Shown: positions 22,781 through 35,140 of the stretch, one piece after another
Position numbering within the stretch: position 1 is the first letter of the stretch
How the letters are laid out: each line of letters opens with the position of its first letter
Assembly (NCBI GenBank): GCA_930367215.1
Contig: OV884059.1
Span: 38,617,882-38,681,881, forward strand
Origin: Pollenia angustigena
Lineage: Eukaryota > Arthropoda > Insecta > Diptera > Polleniidae
Reading direction: 5' to 3'
Length of the DNA: 64,000 nt
Program-made: the position numbers and the translations under genes
The notes under the pieces: generated by a model
Told to the model about the DNA's origin: nothing
Database searches by the model: none
Seen by the model: only the letters and a program-made list of their open reading frames with translations

Positions 22781-22912
22781 CTCTAACAATCAGTTTGACC
22801 AAATTTAAAAATGAAATAAAGCTAAAAAAAGCTTAAGAAGAAATTTTCCAGCAAAATATAAAGCAAACACAACAAAATATTTTTGTTACACACTGTACGC
22901 ATTGTTACTTAC

Positions 22913-23134
22913 TTGATGTGGGTATCCATACCAACAACTTTTTACATTCCAAAACCATGGTTTGTCCCATAAAACGATAACACCAAATATAAAGCTATAT
23001 GTGTAATATATACATCTCCATGTATTTTCACAAAATTTCGTTAGAGTTGATGGTTTGTCTTGTGCTCTTCTTAAACGCCACCAACGTTCAATTTGTCGTT
23101 CTGTCAAATCCAATTGTTTAGAGAGCGAAACTGT
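22913..23134 (-). CDS. schlank: Ceramide synthase, exon B (Hox-like domain end and first TLC part)
   Basis: This 222-base exon has 74 codons and phase 0 at both ends. The acceptor TAG lies above 23134 and a perfect GTAAGT donor starts at 22912. It contains the end of the Hox-like domain (TERQIERWWRLRRAQDKPS), a hydrophobic segment and the DKPWFW...W-x-GYPHQ stretch conserved in animal ceramide synthases. In this family the Hox-like domain modulates enzyme activity, and in Drosophila schlank it also has nuclear roles. Phase 0 joins exon A upstream and exon C downstream without loss of a residue. Exons B and C happen to have the same length but different sequence. Confidence 0.93.
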
Positions 23135-24648
23135 CTATTTGTAAATGACAAAAAATTATTTTAAAAACAAATCTGTAAACGTAAACAAAATATATTTAGT
23201 TTTAAAACTAAAATATGCTTTTATATTATAGTAAAACTTAGATATACTCAGTCCTGTCACAGAAATCAATTCCGATCAAAAGTGATTTCGTTTTATGTGA
23301 AGCAAGATACGAAACCACTTCCACTTTCGATCGAACTTGATTTTTGTGACAGGCCTGATAATGTTAGATGCGTTCCCATCGAGTTTTTGACCATTTATGC
23401 ATGAACATGAAGTATAAAAAATTTTAACTTTGCCCACTCACGAGCAAAAAACAAACAACCATTTTTCAAATGTAAGCAATTAAGATATTTTCATTTTTGA
23501 ATTGTTCATATGTAAACAATTTGATTTACTCATATTTGAATACTCATAAGTGAAAAAAAACGTGAGCGACGCTCCTCATTCATATTTTTAAAGTTACTCG
23601 GCAATTTGCATATTTTGTTTTTGTATAATATTTTTTGAAATTTGTTTCTTATCCAGCCCAAGTGTATGTTGTTTTTTTTTCGTTGTAAACACATTTAGGT
23701 AAACATTATTAAAAACAAACTTAAATATCAACCGAAATTTTTAACTTTTTTATGACTGGAGCCCTCCTAATTTTAGTTGATTAAAAACTAATTTGAATTT
23801 ATGTTTACTTAAAACTTTTGTATTTTCGCAAACTCATCCGCGCTTCTTAAAAAGTTAAATAGCTTTAAATAAATTTTTTTATCCAGAAAGATCTATTCAA
23901 AAGCTTTTACATGATACTAATATACGGCTAGAAATGTAGTGTCAAATCGCACATATGTATATGAACATTTCAGAGCTCTACAACTCGAAAACTATACGTT
24001 TCTGTCACGAATGCACATGGTTAATAGATACACATCGATATTACTTGACATAGCTGTGCGACGCTTTACCACCAATGCAGAGAGTAATTATAAAACGCTC
24101 GAAGACTATCGAACACAAACGGCCTGTAGTGCGATTCACTAACTTTTAACACTTTAAAAGGTGTTAACTTTAACCACATATTTTGATTAACCGACTTATT
24201 TACAACCATGGTAAAAAGTTTTATATTTCTATCTATTCAAATTGATATATCGTGGCAACTTTGCCAAGAGAAACATAAAATAAAAACCAAAACAAAAACC
24301 TTTTTTTTATAGATTTTAAATAGTATTGTGCAAAGTGCGTAAAATCCTACTAATTTGTATTATTTTATATTATTATATATTTTATATACATATTTAATTT
24401 TAATTAAATTAATTTTTTTAATTTTATTTGAGTCAAATTGTTGTCTTTAGGATAAATAAATAAGAAGCTCCACGGAAAATTGGTGTGTAACAAGAAGTGG
24501 ATAAATTGCAGGCTAGTGAATTGAATTGATCTACTGCAAGGCCCGAACGATAGGAACAACGATGCGCGAAATGCTTCTCAGCCAAGCGCATTTTTGAAAC
24601 ATAACATTTAAGATTGAACAAATGAAAACAAATAACGTATTTATTTAC
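23135..24648 (-). other. Intron between exons A and B
   Basis: This AT-rich intron of about 1.5 kb has donor GTAAAT at 24648 and acceptor TAG at 23136 (minus strand). It holds one hairpin repeat (23253-23353). Open frames such as 23939-24142 (plus strand) have no recognisable domain. Confidence 0.7.
23253..23353. repeat. 101-bp hairpin MITE
   Basis: CCTGTCACAGAAATCAA at the left pairs with its complement at the right over about 40 bp with a few mismatches. Confidence 0.65.
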
Positions 24649-24769
24649 CTTTCTATAGTCCAGGCGAATTGATTTTTCGTATGACTTCTCTAATAATGGA
24701 ATGTTGGGGGCTTTCTTTGATCGGGTACTCTTAATGCCAAGTGATTTTCCAATAGGAGAAATCCAAAAT
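24649..24769 (-). CDS. schlank: Ceramide synthase, exon A (start of Hox-like region)
   Basis: This 121-base exon has one base completing a split codon followed by 40 whole codons. The acceptor TTTTACAG lies above 24769 and the donor GTAAAT below 24649. The encoded segment begins FWISPIGKSLGIKSTRSKK and runs through a PNIPLLEKSY motif. This is the cytosolic linker after the first membrane span and leads into the Hox-like domain, as in schlank and vertebrate CERS proteins. The upstream exon, with the N-terminal ER segment and first transmembrane helix, was not found in the rest of the window. That intron therefore exceeds 39 kb if the assembly is right. Confidence 0.9.
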
Positions 24770-25173
24770 CTGTAAAATAAGTATGGAATGTAAATAAAAT
24801 TAATTGACTTTTTATTGGTAACTGTAACGAATAAAGTTTTTATTTTAAAGGTTCTGTTTTGCTCAGGAAAAGTTATTTTTATACCCCCAATGAAGCTAAA
24901 AGGGTTTAAAAAAAGGTAAGCAGATTCTGGAATTTTTTTGAAATTCTGCCCTTTTGGTGAGTAAACGGGTAAAACTGGGTTTTGAATATTTTTTTTTGAC
25001 GCCATCAATCTTTTAAGCCAATAAATATTAAAATAAGAATTATATCAAATTCGTAACTAATCTGAAAAATACAAATTTGGTACTTTTGCTAAAGGGGTCA
25101 AAATCGTACCTAATTTAGTTTTTTTTCTCCATCTATCTATCTATATACATTAGGGCTTAATTTATTATTCTAT
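24770..25173. other. Intron sequence upstream of exon A
   Basis: No gene is present. The patch at about 24990-25115 resembles, in part, the repeat sequence at about 27300-27400 (motif GCCATCWATCTT and the following A-rich run). Confidence 0.45.
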
Positions 25174-26880
25174 GTACATTAGCGTGGCCGTTAGTTGTAT
25201 GGAGAACTTTTTTTTTTTTGATTTCTCATATTCTCCCCCCCCAAATCGGTTCAGTTTTATGTAAAAAAAAAATACAAACAAATTTCGTAGCGATAGGTTG
25301 TGTTTTAGGGGGGGGGGGCGTCGGCCCCTCAAAGTTTGCCATCAAGCCATTTATTCAAATGTAATTTGTTTGCATATGACTATCTCTTAAAAACAACATT
25401 TTACAAGAACATGATATATGCCAATATTTTAGCTCTTCTAGTCAACAACATTAGCCTCGAAAAAAGTTTTTTGCTAAAATTAATATTTAAGAAAATAATT
25501 AAGAAAATAACAACAAAATTCCAAACATTTTATATACGTTTTATATATATAAAAGAGGGATTTAATGCCAAGTGAACTAATTTTGAAATCGATGTCTTTC
25601 GATTTGGATGAAATTTGCACCAACGTTAGTCCTATTGAATAGTAGTTTAGACACAAATTTTCAACAAGATCGGTCAAAAAGTTTCTGAGTTTGGGGGGGT
25701 CAAAGTTTGAAATTTTGGCCATATAGGTGTTCTTTCACATCCATGTAACTTATTACCAATTGGGGTTAGCAAAATTTGTCTCAAGCAGCTTAGATAGCTA
25801 TTTAATCAATCTTTTTAAAAAAAATTTTTTGGTTTTTTTAAAAAATTTTTTAACATATTTTTTTTATTTTCAAAAGATTTTGTTATTCGTGCTTAATTCC
25901 CAGTTTTTATTATTGATAAAAACACTTGAAATTTATTGTTGATGGGATAAGCTATTCCTATGCATTTCACTGGTTGCTTAGGCCAGATCATCAGGAAACT
26001 TCATCCATAAAGGTTTTAGACAAACTAAAGATATTAAACCAAATAAAACTGTTAAACGTATAAGAATTATAGCAACAGTTCTACTTGTAACAATATCAAA
26101 GTTTAAACAAAACACATCAACAATAAACAACAGTGGGTTCATCTCATCTTACATTTTTTTTATATTTAAAACTTTTTTTTTTTTTTTTTTTGCCAAGTTG
26201 TAAATTTAAAAAAAAAATTTTAAAAAATTCAAAAAAAAACAAAAAAATTTTTTTTTTAAAGATTGATCAAATAGCTATCTAAGCTGCTTGGGACAAATTT
26301 TGCTAACCCCAATTGGTAATAAGTTACATGGATGTGAAAGAACACCTATATGGCCAAAATTTCAAACTTTGACCCCCCCAAACTCAGAAACTTTTTGACC
26401 GATCTTGTTGAAAATTTGTGTCTAAACTACTATTCAATAGGACTAACGTTGGTGCAAATTTCATCCAAATCGAAAGACATCGATTTCAAAATTAGTTCAC
26501 TTGACATTAAATCCCTCTTTTATATATATAAAACGTATATAAAATGTTTGGAATTTTGTTGTTATTTTCTTAATTATTTTCTTAAATATTAATTTTAGCA
26601 AAAAACTTTCTTCGAGGCTAATGTTGTTGACTAGAAGAGCTAAAATATTGCCATATATCATGTTCTTGTAAAATGTTGTTTTTAAGAGATAGTCATACGC
26701 AAACAAATTACATTTGAATAAATGGCTTGATGGCAAACTTTGAGGGGCGGACGCCCCCCCTAAAACACAACTTATCGCTACGAAATTTTTTTGTATTTTT
26801 TTTTACATAAAACTGAACCGATTTGGTGGGGGAGAATATAAGAAATCAAAAAAAAGAAAATAACGGCCACCCTAATGTAC
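25174..26880. mobile_element. Large foldback element with ~650-bp arms
   Basis: The left arm (about 25174-25850) is the reverse complement of the right arm (about 26215-26880) with few differences. The centre (about 25850-26215) is unique and non-coding. The outer ends share TGTACATTAG followed by GTGGCCGTTA or a one-base variant. Short frames on the two arms are mirror images of one another, so they are not genes. The right arm is also part of the tandem array that follows. Confidence 0.8.
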
Positions 26881-29800
26881 ATATATGTATATGGAAAAAT
26901 ATCCATTTTGAAATTTTGGGGGCACCAAACTCGACTTAGAGCTATGGTCTCTTGAGCAAAATTTTTCAGAATCACCTATAGATTACGTTTTTGATATACG
27001 CTTCATCAAAAAAAAAAATTAACCCGCCCTACTAAACATATATAAAATTGTAAAGTAACTGACTGATTGACTGATTTATCATTGCACACCCTTAACGCCT
27101 CAAGTTTTCATCGCATAGCCTAAAAATGCGTAAAGCTAAAAAGTGTACATTTGTACCGGAGGCTGTCCTCTCGCTAAATCGAGATACCGCTCAACTCATA
27201 TCTCCAAAACTGAAACAGATAAACAAAAATTAACACTCATTGCTGTTTATTATAAAAATAAACTCTAAACTATTTGTTGATTAAACGGGTAGAACCTCTA
27301 TTTTGATACCTTTTTTGTCACGCCATCTATCTTCTAAACAATAAACATTTACTTATAAAAAAAAAAATACAAATACATATTTGGTACTTTTTCGTTGACA
27401 TGTATTAATACAAAGTATAATAGTGTAAACTAGCCTTTAGCTTTCAAGTTGTTCACACAAACTGCTTGTCAAAAATCGTTCAAATTAACAGGTATGCCAC
27501 AGGTTGTATATAGGAAGATGGAACGGATAGTATTCGACCGGTTATTTTAGTTTTGCTCAAGTCGAATATTTTAAAATGTCCATTTTTCGAATATCGAATA
27601 AACCGGTTATTTTGGTAAAATAAACCGGCTATTTTTGTAAGGTGTAATTTATAAACATTTTCCATACTTTTGTTATAAATGTACCCGTAATTTAGACCAG
27701 ACTTACTGTTTTCAGAAGTACGCGTACTTTTTTTTAACATTTGTACGGCTTTCTGCATAACCATTAACAATGTACGCAATTGTACTTTTGTACTTCATTT
27801 TGTGCTTTTTGCACAAAACTAAAACACGTTTTGTGCATATTGTTTATAAAGTGCAACAAACCAATTTTCAACAAATTTTCGAACTAACAAGTTAGAGTGC
27901 TATATTCGGCTTTGCCGAATCTTTGATACCCTCCACCGACAGTTCGAATGTTTTCGGAGTAATATCTATATGATGTCTATTTATTATTAGTTTATCTTTA
28001 TAAAAACAGGCATCTACATTAAAAATGGTTGCGGTTTAGACCTATATAAAATTATTGACCGACAATCAGAAAGTTTAATGCTTTTTTTTTTTTAGCAATT
28101 TTAAATAGCTTGAGTAAAGTATCATGATTCGTAACAGTTTAAGCTGAACTTAAATAATTTTCAGGAGAGCAATTTAAGCCATGGTAAGCTATGAACCAAT
28201 CATCCCAAAATTCTGCATAGTGATTTCTGCTATTAAAAAACATAAATTTCAATACAGCGTAGCAATTGGCTGCTAAAATGGGATCGTGTTAAAATTTGCT
28301 ATGATAGCATTGTTAATTAGGGTTTTAGGCGTTCTATACTGCTTGCCGGGAGTGCGGCTTATATGGGGCCTAGGGTAAATTATAGACGGATCTTCACGAA
28401 ATTTTACAGCGTGATTTCCAGTCAAATAAAACGAATTTTTGCAAAATCTTATATCTTCTGTGCATTTTTCCACCATTTTTTTTTTTAAAGATTGATCAAA
28501 TAGCTATCTAAGCTGCTTGGGACAAATTTTGCTAACCCCAATTGGTAATAAGTTACATGGATGTGAAAGAACACCTATATGGCCAAAATTTCAAACTTTG
28601 ACCCCCCCAAACTCAGAAACTTTTTGACCGATCTTGTTGAAAATTTGTGTCTAAACTACTATTCAATAGGACTAACGTTGGTGCAAATTTCATCCAAATC
28701 GAAAGACATCGATTTCAAAATTAGTTCACTTGACATTAAATCCCTCTTTTATATATATAAAACGTATATAAAATGTTTGGAATTTTGTTGTTATTTTCTT
28801 AATTATTTTCTTAAATATTAATTTTAGCAAAAAACTTTCTTCGAGGCTAATGTTGTTGACTAGAAGAGCTAAAATATTGCCATATATCATGTTCTTGTAA
28901 AATGTTGTTTTTAAGAGATAGTCATACGCAAACAAATTACATTTGAATAAATGGCTTGATGGCAAACTTTGAGGGGCGGACGCCCCCCCTAAAACACAAC
29001 TTATCGCTACGAAATTTTTTTGTATTTTTTTTTACATAAAACTGAACCGATTTGGTGGGGGAGAATATAAGAAATCAAAAAAAAGAAAATAACGGCCACC
29101 CTAATGTACATATATGTATATGGAAAAATATCCATTTTGAAATTTTGGGGGCACCAAACTCGACTTAGAGCTATGGTCTCTTGAGCAAAATTTTTCAGAA
29201 TCACCTATAGATTACGTTTTTGATATACGCTTCATCAAAAAAAAAAATTAACCCGCCCTACTAAACATATATAAAATTGTAAAGTAACTGACTGATTGAC
29301 TGATTTATCATTGCACACCCTTAACGCCTCAAGTTTTCATCGCATAGCCTAAAAATGCGTAAAGCTAAAAAGTGTACATTTGTACCGGAGGCTGTCCTCT
29401 CGCTAAATCGAGATACCGCTCAACTCATATCTCCAAAACTGAAACAGATAAACAAAAATTAACACTCATTGCTGTTTATTATAAAAATAAACTCTAAACT
29501 ATTTGTTGATTAAACGGGTAGAACCTCTATTTTGATACCTTTTTTGTCACGCCATCTATCTTCTAAACAATAAACATTTACTTATAAAAAAAAAAATACA
29601 AATACATATTTGGTACTTTTTCGTTGACATGTATTAATACAAAGTATAATAGTGTAAACTAGCCTTTAGCTTTCAAGTTGTTCACACAAACTGCTTGTCA
29701 AAAATCGTTCAAATTAACAGGTATGCCACAGGTTGTATATAGGAAGATGGAACGGATAGTATTCGACCGGTTATTTTAGTTTTGCTCAAGTCGAATATTT

Positions 29801-32800
29801 TAAAATGTCCATTTTTCGAATATCGAATAAACCGGTTATTTTGGTAAAATAAACCGGCTATTTTTGTAAGGTGTAATTTATAAACATTTTCCATACTTTT
29901 GTTATAAATGTACCCGTAATTTAGACCAGACTTACTGTTTTCAGAAGTACGCGTACTTTTTTTTAACATTTGTACGGCTTTCTGCATAACCATTAACAAT
30001 GTACGCAATTGTACTTTTGTACTTCATTTTGTGCTTTTTGCACAAAACTAAAACACGTTTTGTGCATATTGTTTATAAAGTGCAACAAACCAATTTTCAA
30101 CAAATTTTCGAACTAACAAGTTAGAGTGCTATATTCGGCTTTGCCGAATCTTTGATACCCTCCACCGACAGTTCGAATGTTTTCGGAGTAATATCTATAT
30201 GATGTCTATTTATTATTAGTTTATCTTTATAAAAACAGGCATCTACATTAAAAATGGTTGCGGTTTAGACCTATATAAAATTATTGACCGACAATCAGAA
30301 AGTTTAATGCTTTTTTTTTTTTTTTAGCAATTTTAAATAGCTTGAGTAAAGTATCATGATTCGTAACAGTTTAAGCTGAACTTAAATAATTTTCAGGAGA
30401 GCAATTTAAGCCATGGTAAGCTATGAACCAATCATCCCAAAATTCTGCATAGTGATTTCTGCTATTAAAAAACATAAATTTCAATACAGCGTAGCAATTG
30501 GCTGCTAAAATGGGATCGTGTTAAAATTTGCTATGATAGCATTGTTAATTAGGGTTTTAGGCGTTCTATACTGCTTGCCGGGAGTGCGGCTTATATGGGG
30601 CCTAGGGTAAATTATAGACGGATCTTCACGAAATTTTACAGCGTGATTTCCAGTCAAATAAAACGAATTTTTGCAAAATCTTATATCTTCTGTGCATTTT
30701 TCCACCATTTTTTTTTTTAAAGATTGATCAAATAGCTATCTAAGCTGCTTGGGACAAATTTTGCTAACCCCAATTGGTAATAAGTTACATGGATGTGAAA
30801 GAACACCTATATGGCCAAAATTTCAAACTTTGACCCCCCCAAACTCAGAAACTTTTTGACCGATCTTGTTGAAAATTTGTGTCTAAACTACTATTCAATA
30901 GGACTAACGTTGGTGCAAATTTCATCCAAATCGAAAGACATCGATTTCAAAATTAGTTCACTTGACATTAAATCCCTCTTTTATATATATAAAACGTATA
31001 TAAAATGTTTGGAATTTTGTTGTTATTTTCTTAATTATTTTCTTAAATATTAATTTTAGCAAAAAACTTTCTTCGAGGCTAATGTTGTTGACTAGAAGAG
31101 CTAAAATATTGCCATATATCATGTTCTTGTAAAATGTTGTTTTTAAGAGATAGTCATACGCAAACAAATTACATTTGAATAAATGGCTTGATGGCAAACT
31201 TTGAGGGGCGGACGCCCCCCCTAAAACACAACTTATCGCTACGAAATTTTTTTGTATTTTTTTTTACATAAAACTGAACCGATTTGGTGGGGGAGAATAT
31301 AAGAAATCAAAAAAAATCGAAAGACATCGATTTCAAAATTAGTTCACTTGACATTAAATCCCTCTTTTATATATATAAAACGTATATAAAATGTTTGGAA
31401 TTTTGTTGTTATTTTCTTAATTATTTTCTTAAATATTAATTTTAGCAAAAAACTTTCTTCGAGGCTAATGTTGTTGACTAGAAGAGCTAAAATATTGCCA
31501 TATATCATGTTCTTGTAAAATGTTGTTTTTAAGAGATAGTCATACGCAAACAAATTACATTTGAATAAATGGCTTGATGGCAAACTTTGAGGGGCGGACG
31601 CCCCCCCTAAAACACAACTTATCGCTACGAAATTTTTTTGTATTTTTTTTTACATAAAACTGAACCGATTTGGTGGGGGAGAATATAAGAAATCAAAAAA
31701 AAGAAAATAACGGCCACCCTAATGTACATATATGTATATGGAAAAATATCCATTTTGAAATTTTGGGGGCACCAAACTCGACTTAGAGCTATGGTCTCTT
31801 GAGCAAAATTTTTCAGAATCACCTATAGATTACGTTTTTGATATACGCTTCATCAAAAAAAAAAATTAACCCGCCCTACTAAACATATATAAAATTGTAA
31901 AGTAACTGACTGATTGACTGATTTATCATTGCACACCCTTAACGCCTCAAGTTTTCATCGCATAGCCTAAAAATGCGTAAAGCTAAAAAGTGTACATTTG
32001 TACCGGAGGCTGTCCTCTCGCTAAATCGAGATACCGCTCAACTCATATCTCCAAAACTGAAACAGATAAACAAAAATTAACACTCATTGCTGTTTATTAT
32101 AAAAATAAACTCTAAACTATTTGTTGATTAAACGGGTAGAACCTCTATTTTGATACCTTTTTTGTCACGCCATCTATCTTCTAAACAATAAACATTTACT
32201 TATAAAAAAAAAAATACAAATACATATTTGGTACTTTTTCGTTGACATGTATTAATACAAAGTATAATAGTGTAAACTAGCCTTTAGCTTTCAAGTTGTT
32301 CACACAAACTGCTTGTCAAAAATCGTTCAAATTAACAGGTATGCCACAGGTTGTATATAGGAAGATGGAACGGATAGTATTCGACCGGTTATTTTAGTTT
32401 TGCTCAAGTCGAATATTTTAAAATGTCCATTTTTCGAATATCGAATAAACCGGTTATTTTGGTAAAATAAACCGGCTATTTTTGTAAGGTGTAATTTATA
32501 AACATTTTCCATACTTTTGTTATAAATGTACCCGTAATTTAGACCAGACTTACTGTTTTCAGAAGTACGCGTACTTTTTTTTAACATTTGTACGGCTTTC
32601 TGCATAACCATTAACAATGTACGCAATTGTACTTTTGTACTTCATTTTGTGCTTTTTGCACAAAACTAAAACACGTTTTGTGCATATTGTTTATAAAGTG
32701 CAACAAACCAATTTTCAACAAATTTTCGAACTAACAAGTTAGAGTGCTATATTCGGCTTTGCCGAATCTTTGATACCCTCCACCGACAGTTCGAATGTTT

Positions 32801-33324
32801 TCGGAGTAATATCTATATGATGTCTATTTATTATTAGTTTATCTTTATAAAAACAGGCATCTACATTAAAAATGGTTGCGGTTTAGACCTATATAAAATT
32901 ATTGACCGACAATCAGAAAGTTTAATGCTTTTTTTTTTTAGCAATTTTAAATAGCTTGAGTAAAGTATCATGATTCGTAACAGTTTAAGCTGAACTTAAA
33001 TAATTTTCAGGAGAGCAATTTAAGCCATGGTAAGCTATGAACCAATCATCCCAAAATTCTGCATAGTGATTTCTGCTATTAAAAAACATAAATTTCAATA
33101 CAGCGTAGCAATTGGCTGCTAAAATGGGATCGTGTTAAAATTTGCTATGATAGCATTGTTAATTAGGGTTTTAGGCGTTCTATACTGCTTGCCGGGAGTG
33201 CGGCTTATATGGGGCCTAGGGTAAATTATAGACGGATCTTCACGAAATTTTACAGCGTGATTTCCAGTCAAATAAAACGAATTTTTGCAAAATCTTATAT
33301 CTTCTGTGCATTTTTCCACCATTT
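26258..33324. repeat. Tandem triplication, 2.23-kb unit
   Basis: Three head-to-tail units start at 26258, 28487 and 30719 (offsets 2229 and 2232). Predicted peptides are identical between units, and the visible differences are mainly A/T-run lengths, so the duplication is very recent or an assembly effect. Each unit begins inside the foldback centre with AAAGATTGATC and ends at TTTTTCCACC followed by ATTT. It contains the right foldback arm, a repeat starting near 27040 and the left part of the TACCCTCCACC repeat. Unit 3 also has an internal 386-bp duplication. No real gene is present. Confidence 0.9.
30931..31702. repeat. 386-bp internal tandem duplication in unit 3
   Basis: The segment 30931-31316 is repeated at 31317-31702. 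It runs from TCGAAAGACATCG to an A-rich run, and the junction lies at a short AAATCGA homology. Only the third 2.23-kb unit has it. Confidence 0.9.
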
Positions 33325-33770
33325 ATGTTAGTTTTTGTAACAAAATTATCAATTTTTTTTAGGTGGTGGTTCCACATTTTGATTCACAGCTCTGATCCTA
33401 CTGAACCGATTTTGCTGGATTTCAATCCTAAACTGCTTAAGATAACTACAAGCAATTTGACACCAAGTTTGTTTATTTCTTTTGAGTTTTTCAGACAGAC
33501 AGACGGACATGGCTAAATCGACTTAGAATTACTCAAGGACCCAGAATATATATACTTTATGGAGTCTGAGATGAATAATAAAAATGTTTCACACGGAATG
33601 ACAAACTTATGGCGATTTCTTTTCTGAGAAATATGTTGCATAAATGTTACATGCTCTACACAAAAGAGATAGAGCATGTAAAATTTTTGCAACATATTTC
33701 TCAGAAAAGAAATCGCCATTAGTTTACCCTCTTCACAACTAATTGTGGTGGAGGGTATAAAAATTAGCTC
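32742..33770. repeat. TACCCTCCACC-ended dispersed repeat (complete only in unit 3)
   Basis: The left end (GATACCCTCCACC near 32772) and the right end (GGTGGAGGGTATAAAA near 33748) are inverted. The interior has GACAGACAGACGGACATGGCTAAATC near 33494, a motif that I recall as common in dispersed fly repeats. Units 1 and 2 carry only the left half, cut at the tandem junction. A hairpin (33609-33719) is inserted near the right end. Confidence 0.55.
33609..33719. repeat. 111-bp near-perfect hairpin
   Basis: About 49 bp from ATGGCGATTTCTTTTCTGAG pair with the mirror copy ending at 33719 with few mismatches, leaving a 13-base loop. It could be a MITE or a source of small hairpin RNA. It sits inside the TACCCTCCACC repeat. 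Confidence 0.75.
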
Positions 33771-34174
33771 ATTTTTACTAAACCCAAAATCTAGGGATTT
33801 TTATGTAAAAATCAGGGATTCGGGACTTAAATTTTTAGAATAATCCGGGGATTTGGGTATTCGGGATTGGCATCCTTAACAACATTACACAATTATGATC
33901 TTAGGAATAAAGTTTAGTAAATAAATAGAATAGAAAATATTTGTTAGGTCTGAACATACTTTAAGTCATATTTATGAATTTTATTGGTTCCTTACCATTG
34001 TTTTGTTTTTATTCAAATTAACTTTTATTATAAAAACTAATTTTATTTTTGTCTTTTTATGTATTCGAATTAAACCCGGATAACCGATAATTTTTAAAAT
34101 GCTTATTGCCGAAACCCGTTTTTTTTTAAATAACAGCTTTTTAGAATTTTTAAAAAAACCGGATTATCAAATTG
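33771..34174. other. AT-rich spacer
   Basis: No gene was seen. Short repetitions of GGGATT occur at about 33790-33870. Confidence 0.4.
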
Positions 34175-34193
34175 CAGTAATATTAGTGAGTAT

Positions 34194-34704
34194 GTGGACA
34201 CCGTAATAGATACCGCCAAAAAGCTGAATCAAATTGGTTTCAAGGTAAACGACGAATGGGTTGGAAGTCTTCTGCTAAGTGGTCTGTCAGAACATTTTGC
34301 TCCCATGATAATGGCCATCGAGAGTAGTAATATTAAAGTTACTGCAGACCCCATTAAAACAAAATTATTACAGGATTTTGATACATACAACAACTTTTCA
34401 TCATCTACAACAGAATCAGCGTTTTATACCAAACAAAAAGAAAAAAAAAATTGTTGAAAAAGGTAAGAAGGTGGTTTGCTATAATTGCAAAAAGATGGGC
34501 CATATCGCCAAATTCTGCAAGGCGCAGAAGAAAAATCAAGATGGCGGCAAATATGAAAAAATTTTACCAACAAGTTTTGCAGCAAAATTCGACAGGGCTG
34601 ACAACATATGGTTGATAGATTCTGGTGCTACTTCACACATGGTAAACTGCAAGGGTGTATTTGTAAAATTTAAAGAAGAAAGAGGAGTATGTAACTGTAG
34701 CTAA
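34194..34704 (+). pseudogene. Copia-1 gag and protease fragment
   Basis: The gag end lies at 34194-34457. A frameshift follows, and 34378-34704 has a CCHC knuckle (CYNCKKMGHIAKFC) and the protease motif IDSGATSHM. The beginning of gag is lost. The protease continues in broken form to about 34930. Frame changes make the protein non-functional. Confidence 0.82.
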
Positions 34705-35140
34705 CAACAACAGTCTCAAAGTTATTGGTATTGGTGACATTCGTATAAAACAAAAGTTGAATAATAAAATGGAATAAATCACGATTAAAAATGTTTTGTT
34801 GGTGCCAGATATTTGTGCAAATTTGATTTTAGTAAGCCAACTCATAGAAAAAGATTTTGAGGTTAACATGATTTTGAGGTTAACATGATTTTTTCGGAGG
34901 CGTTTTTAGAAAAAGGTTTGTTCAAATTGAATACAATTTCGGAAAATTTTGCAGCGATTGGGTCATGCCGCTGACATAAATATTAAAAAACTACACTCTG
35001 ATGAATCCTCCGGGATTAATTATACAGAAAACTCTGACTCAAGTGTATGTACATCATGTTTACAAGGTAAACAAATGCGAAAATTTTTTAAATCATCAAC
35101 AACAAAATCGAATGAAATTTTACAACTTGTGCATACAGAC

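Noticed and set aside
24433..25008. A 191-codon minus-strand frame containing exon A
   Set aside because: Only 24649-24769 matches ceramide synthase. The rest is read-through into introns on both sides, and splice sites fit the shorter exon.
25336..33322. Repeated small open frames (65-99 codons) at regular spacing
   Set aside because: They recur because the DNA is duplicated and are mirror-imaged on the foldback arms. None has a domain, and both strands are open in the same places.
26258..33324. CRISPR-like or satellite array
   Set aside because: Units are 2.2 kb, only three in number, contain transposon parts and have no spacer pattern.
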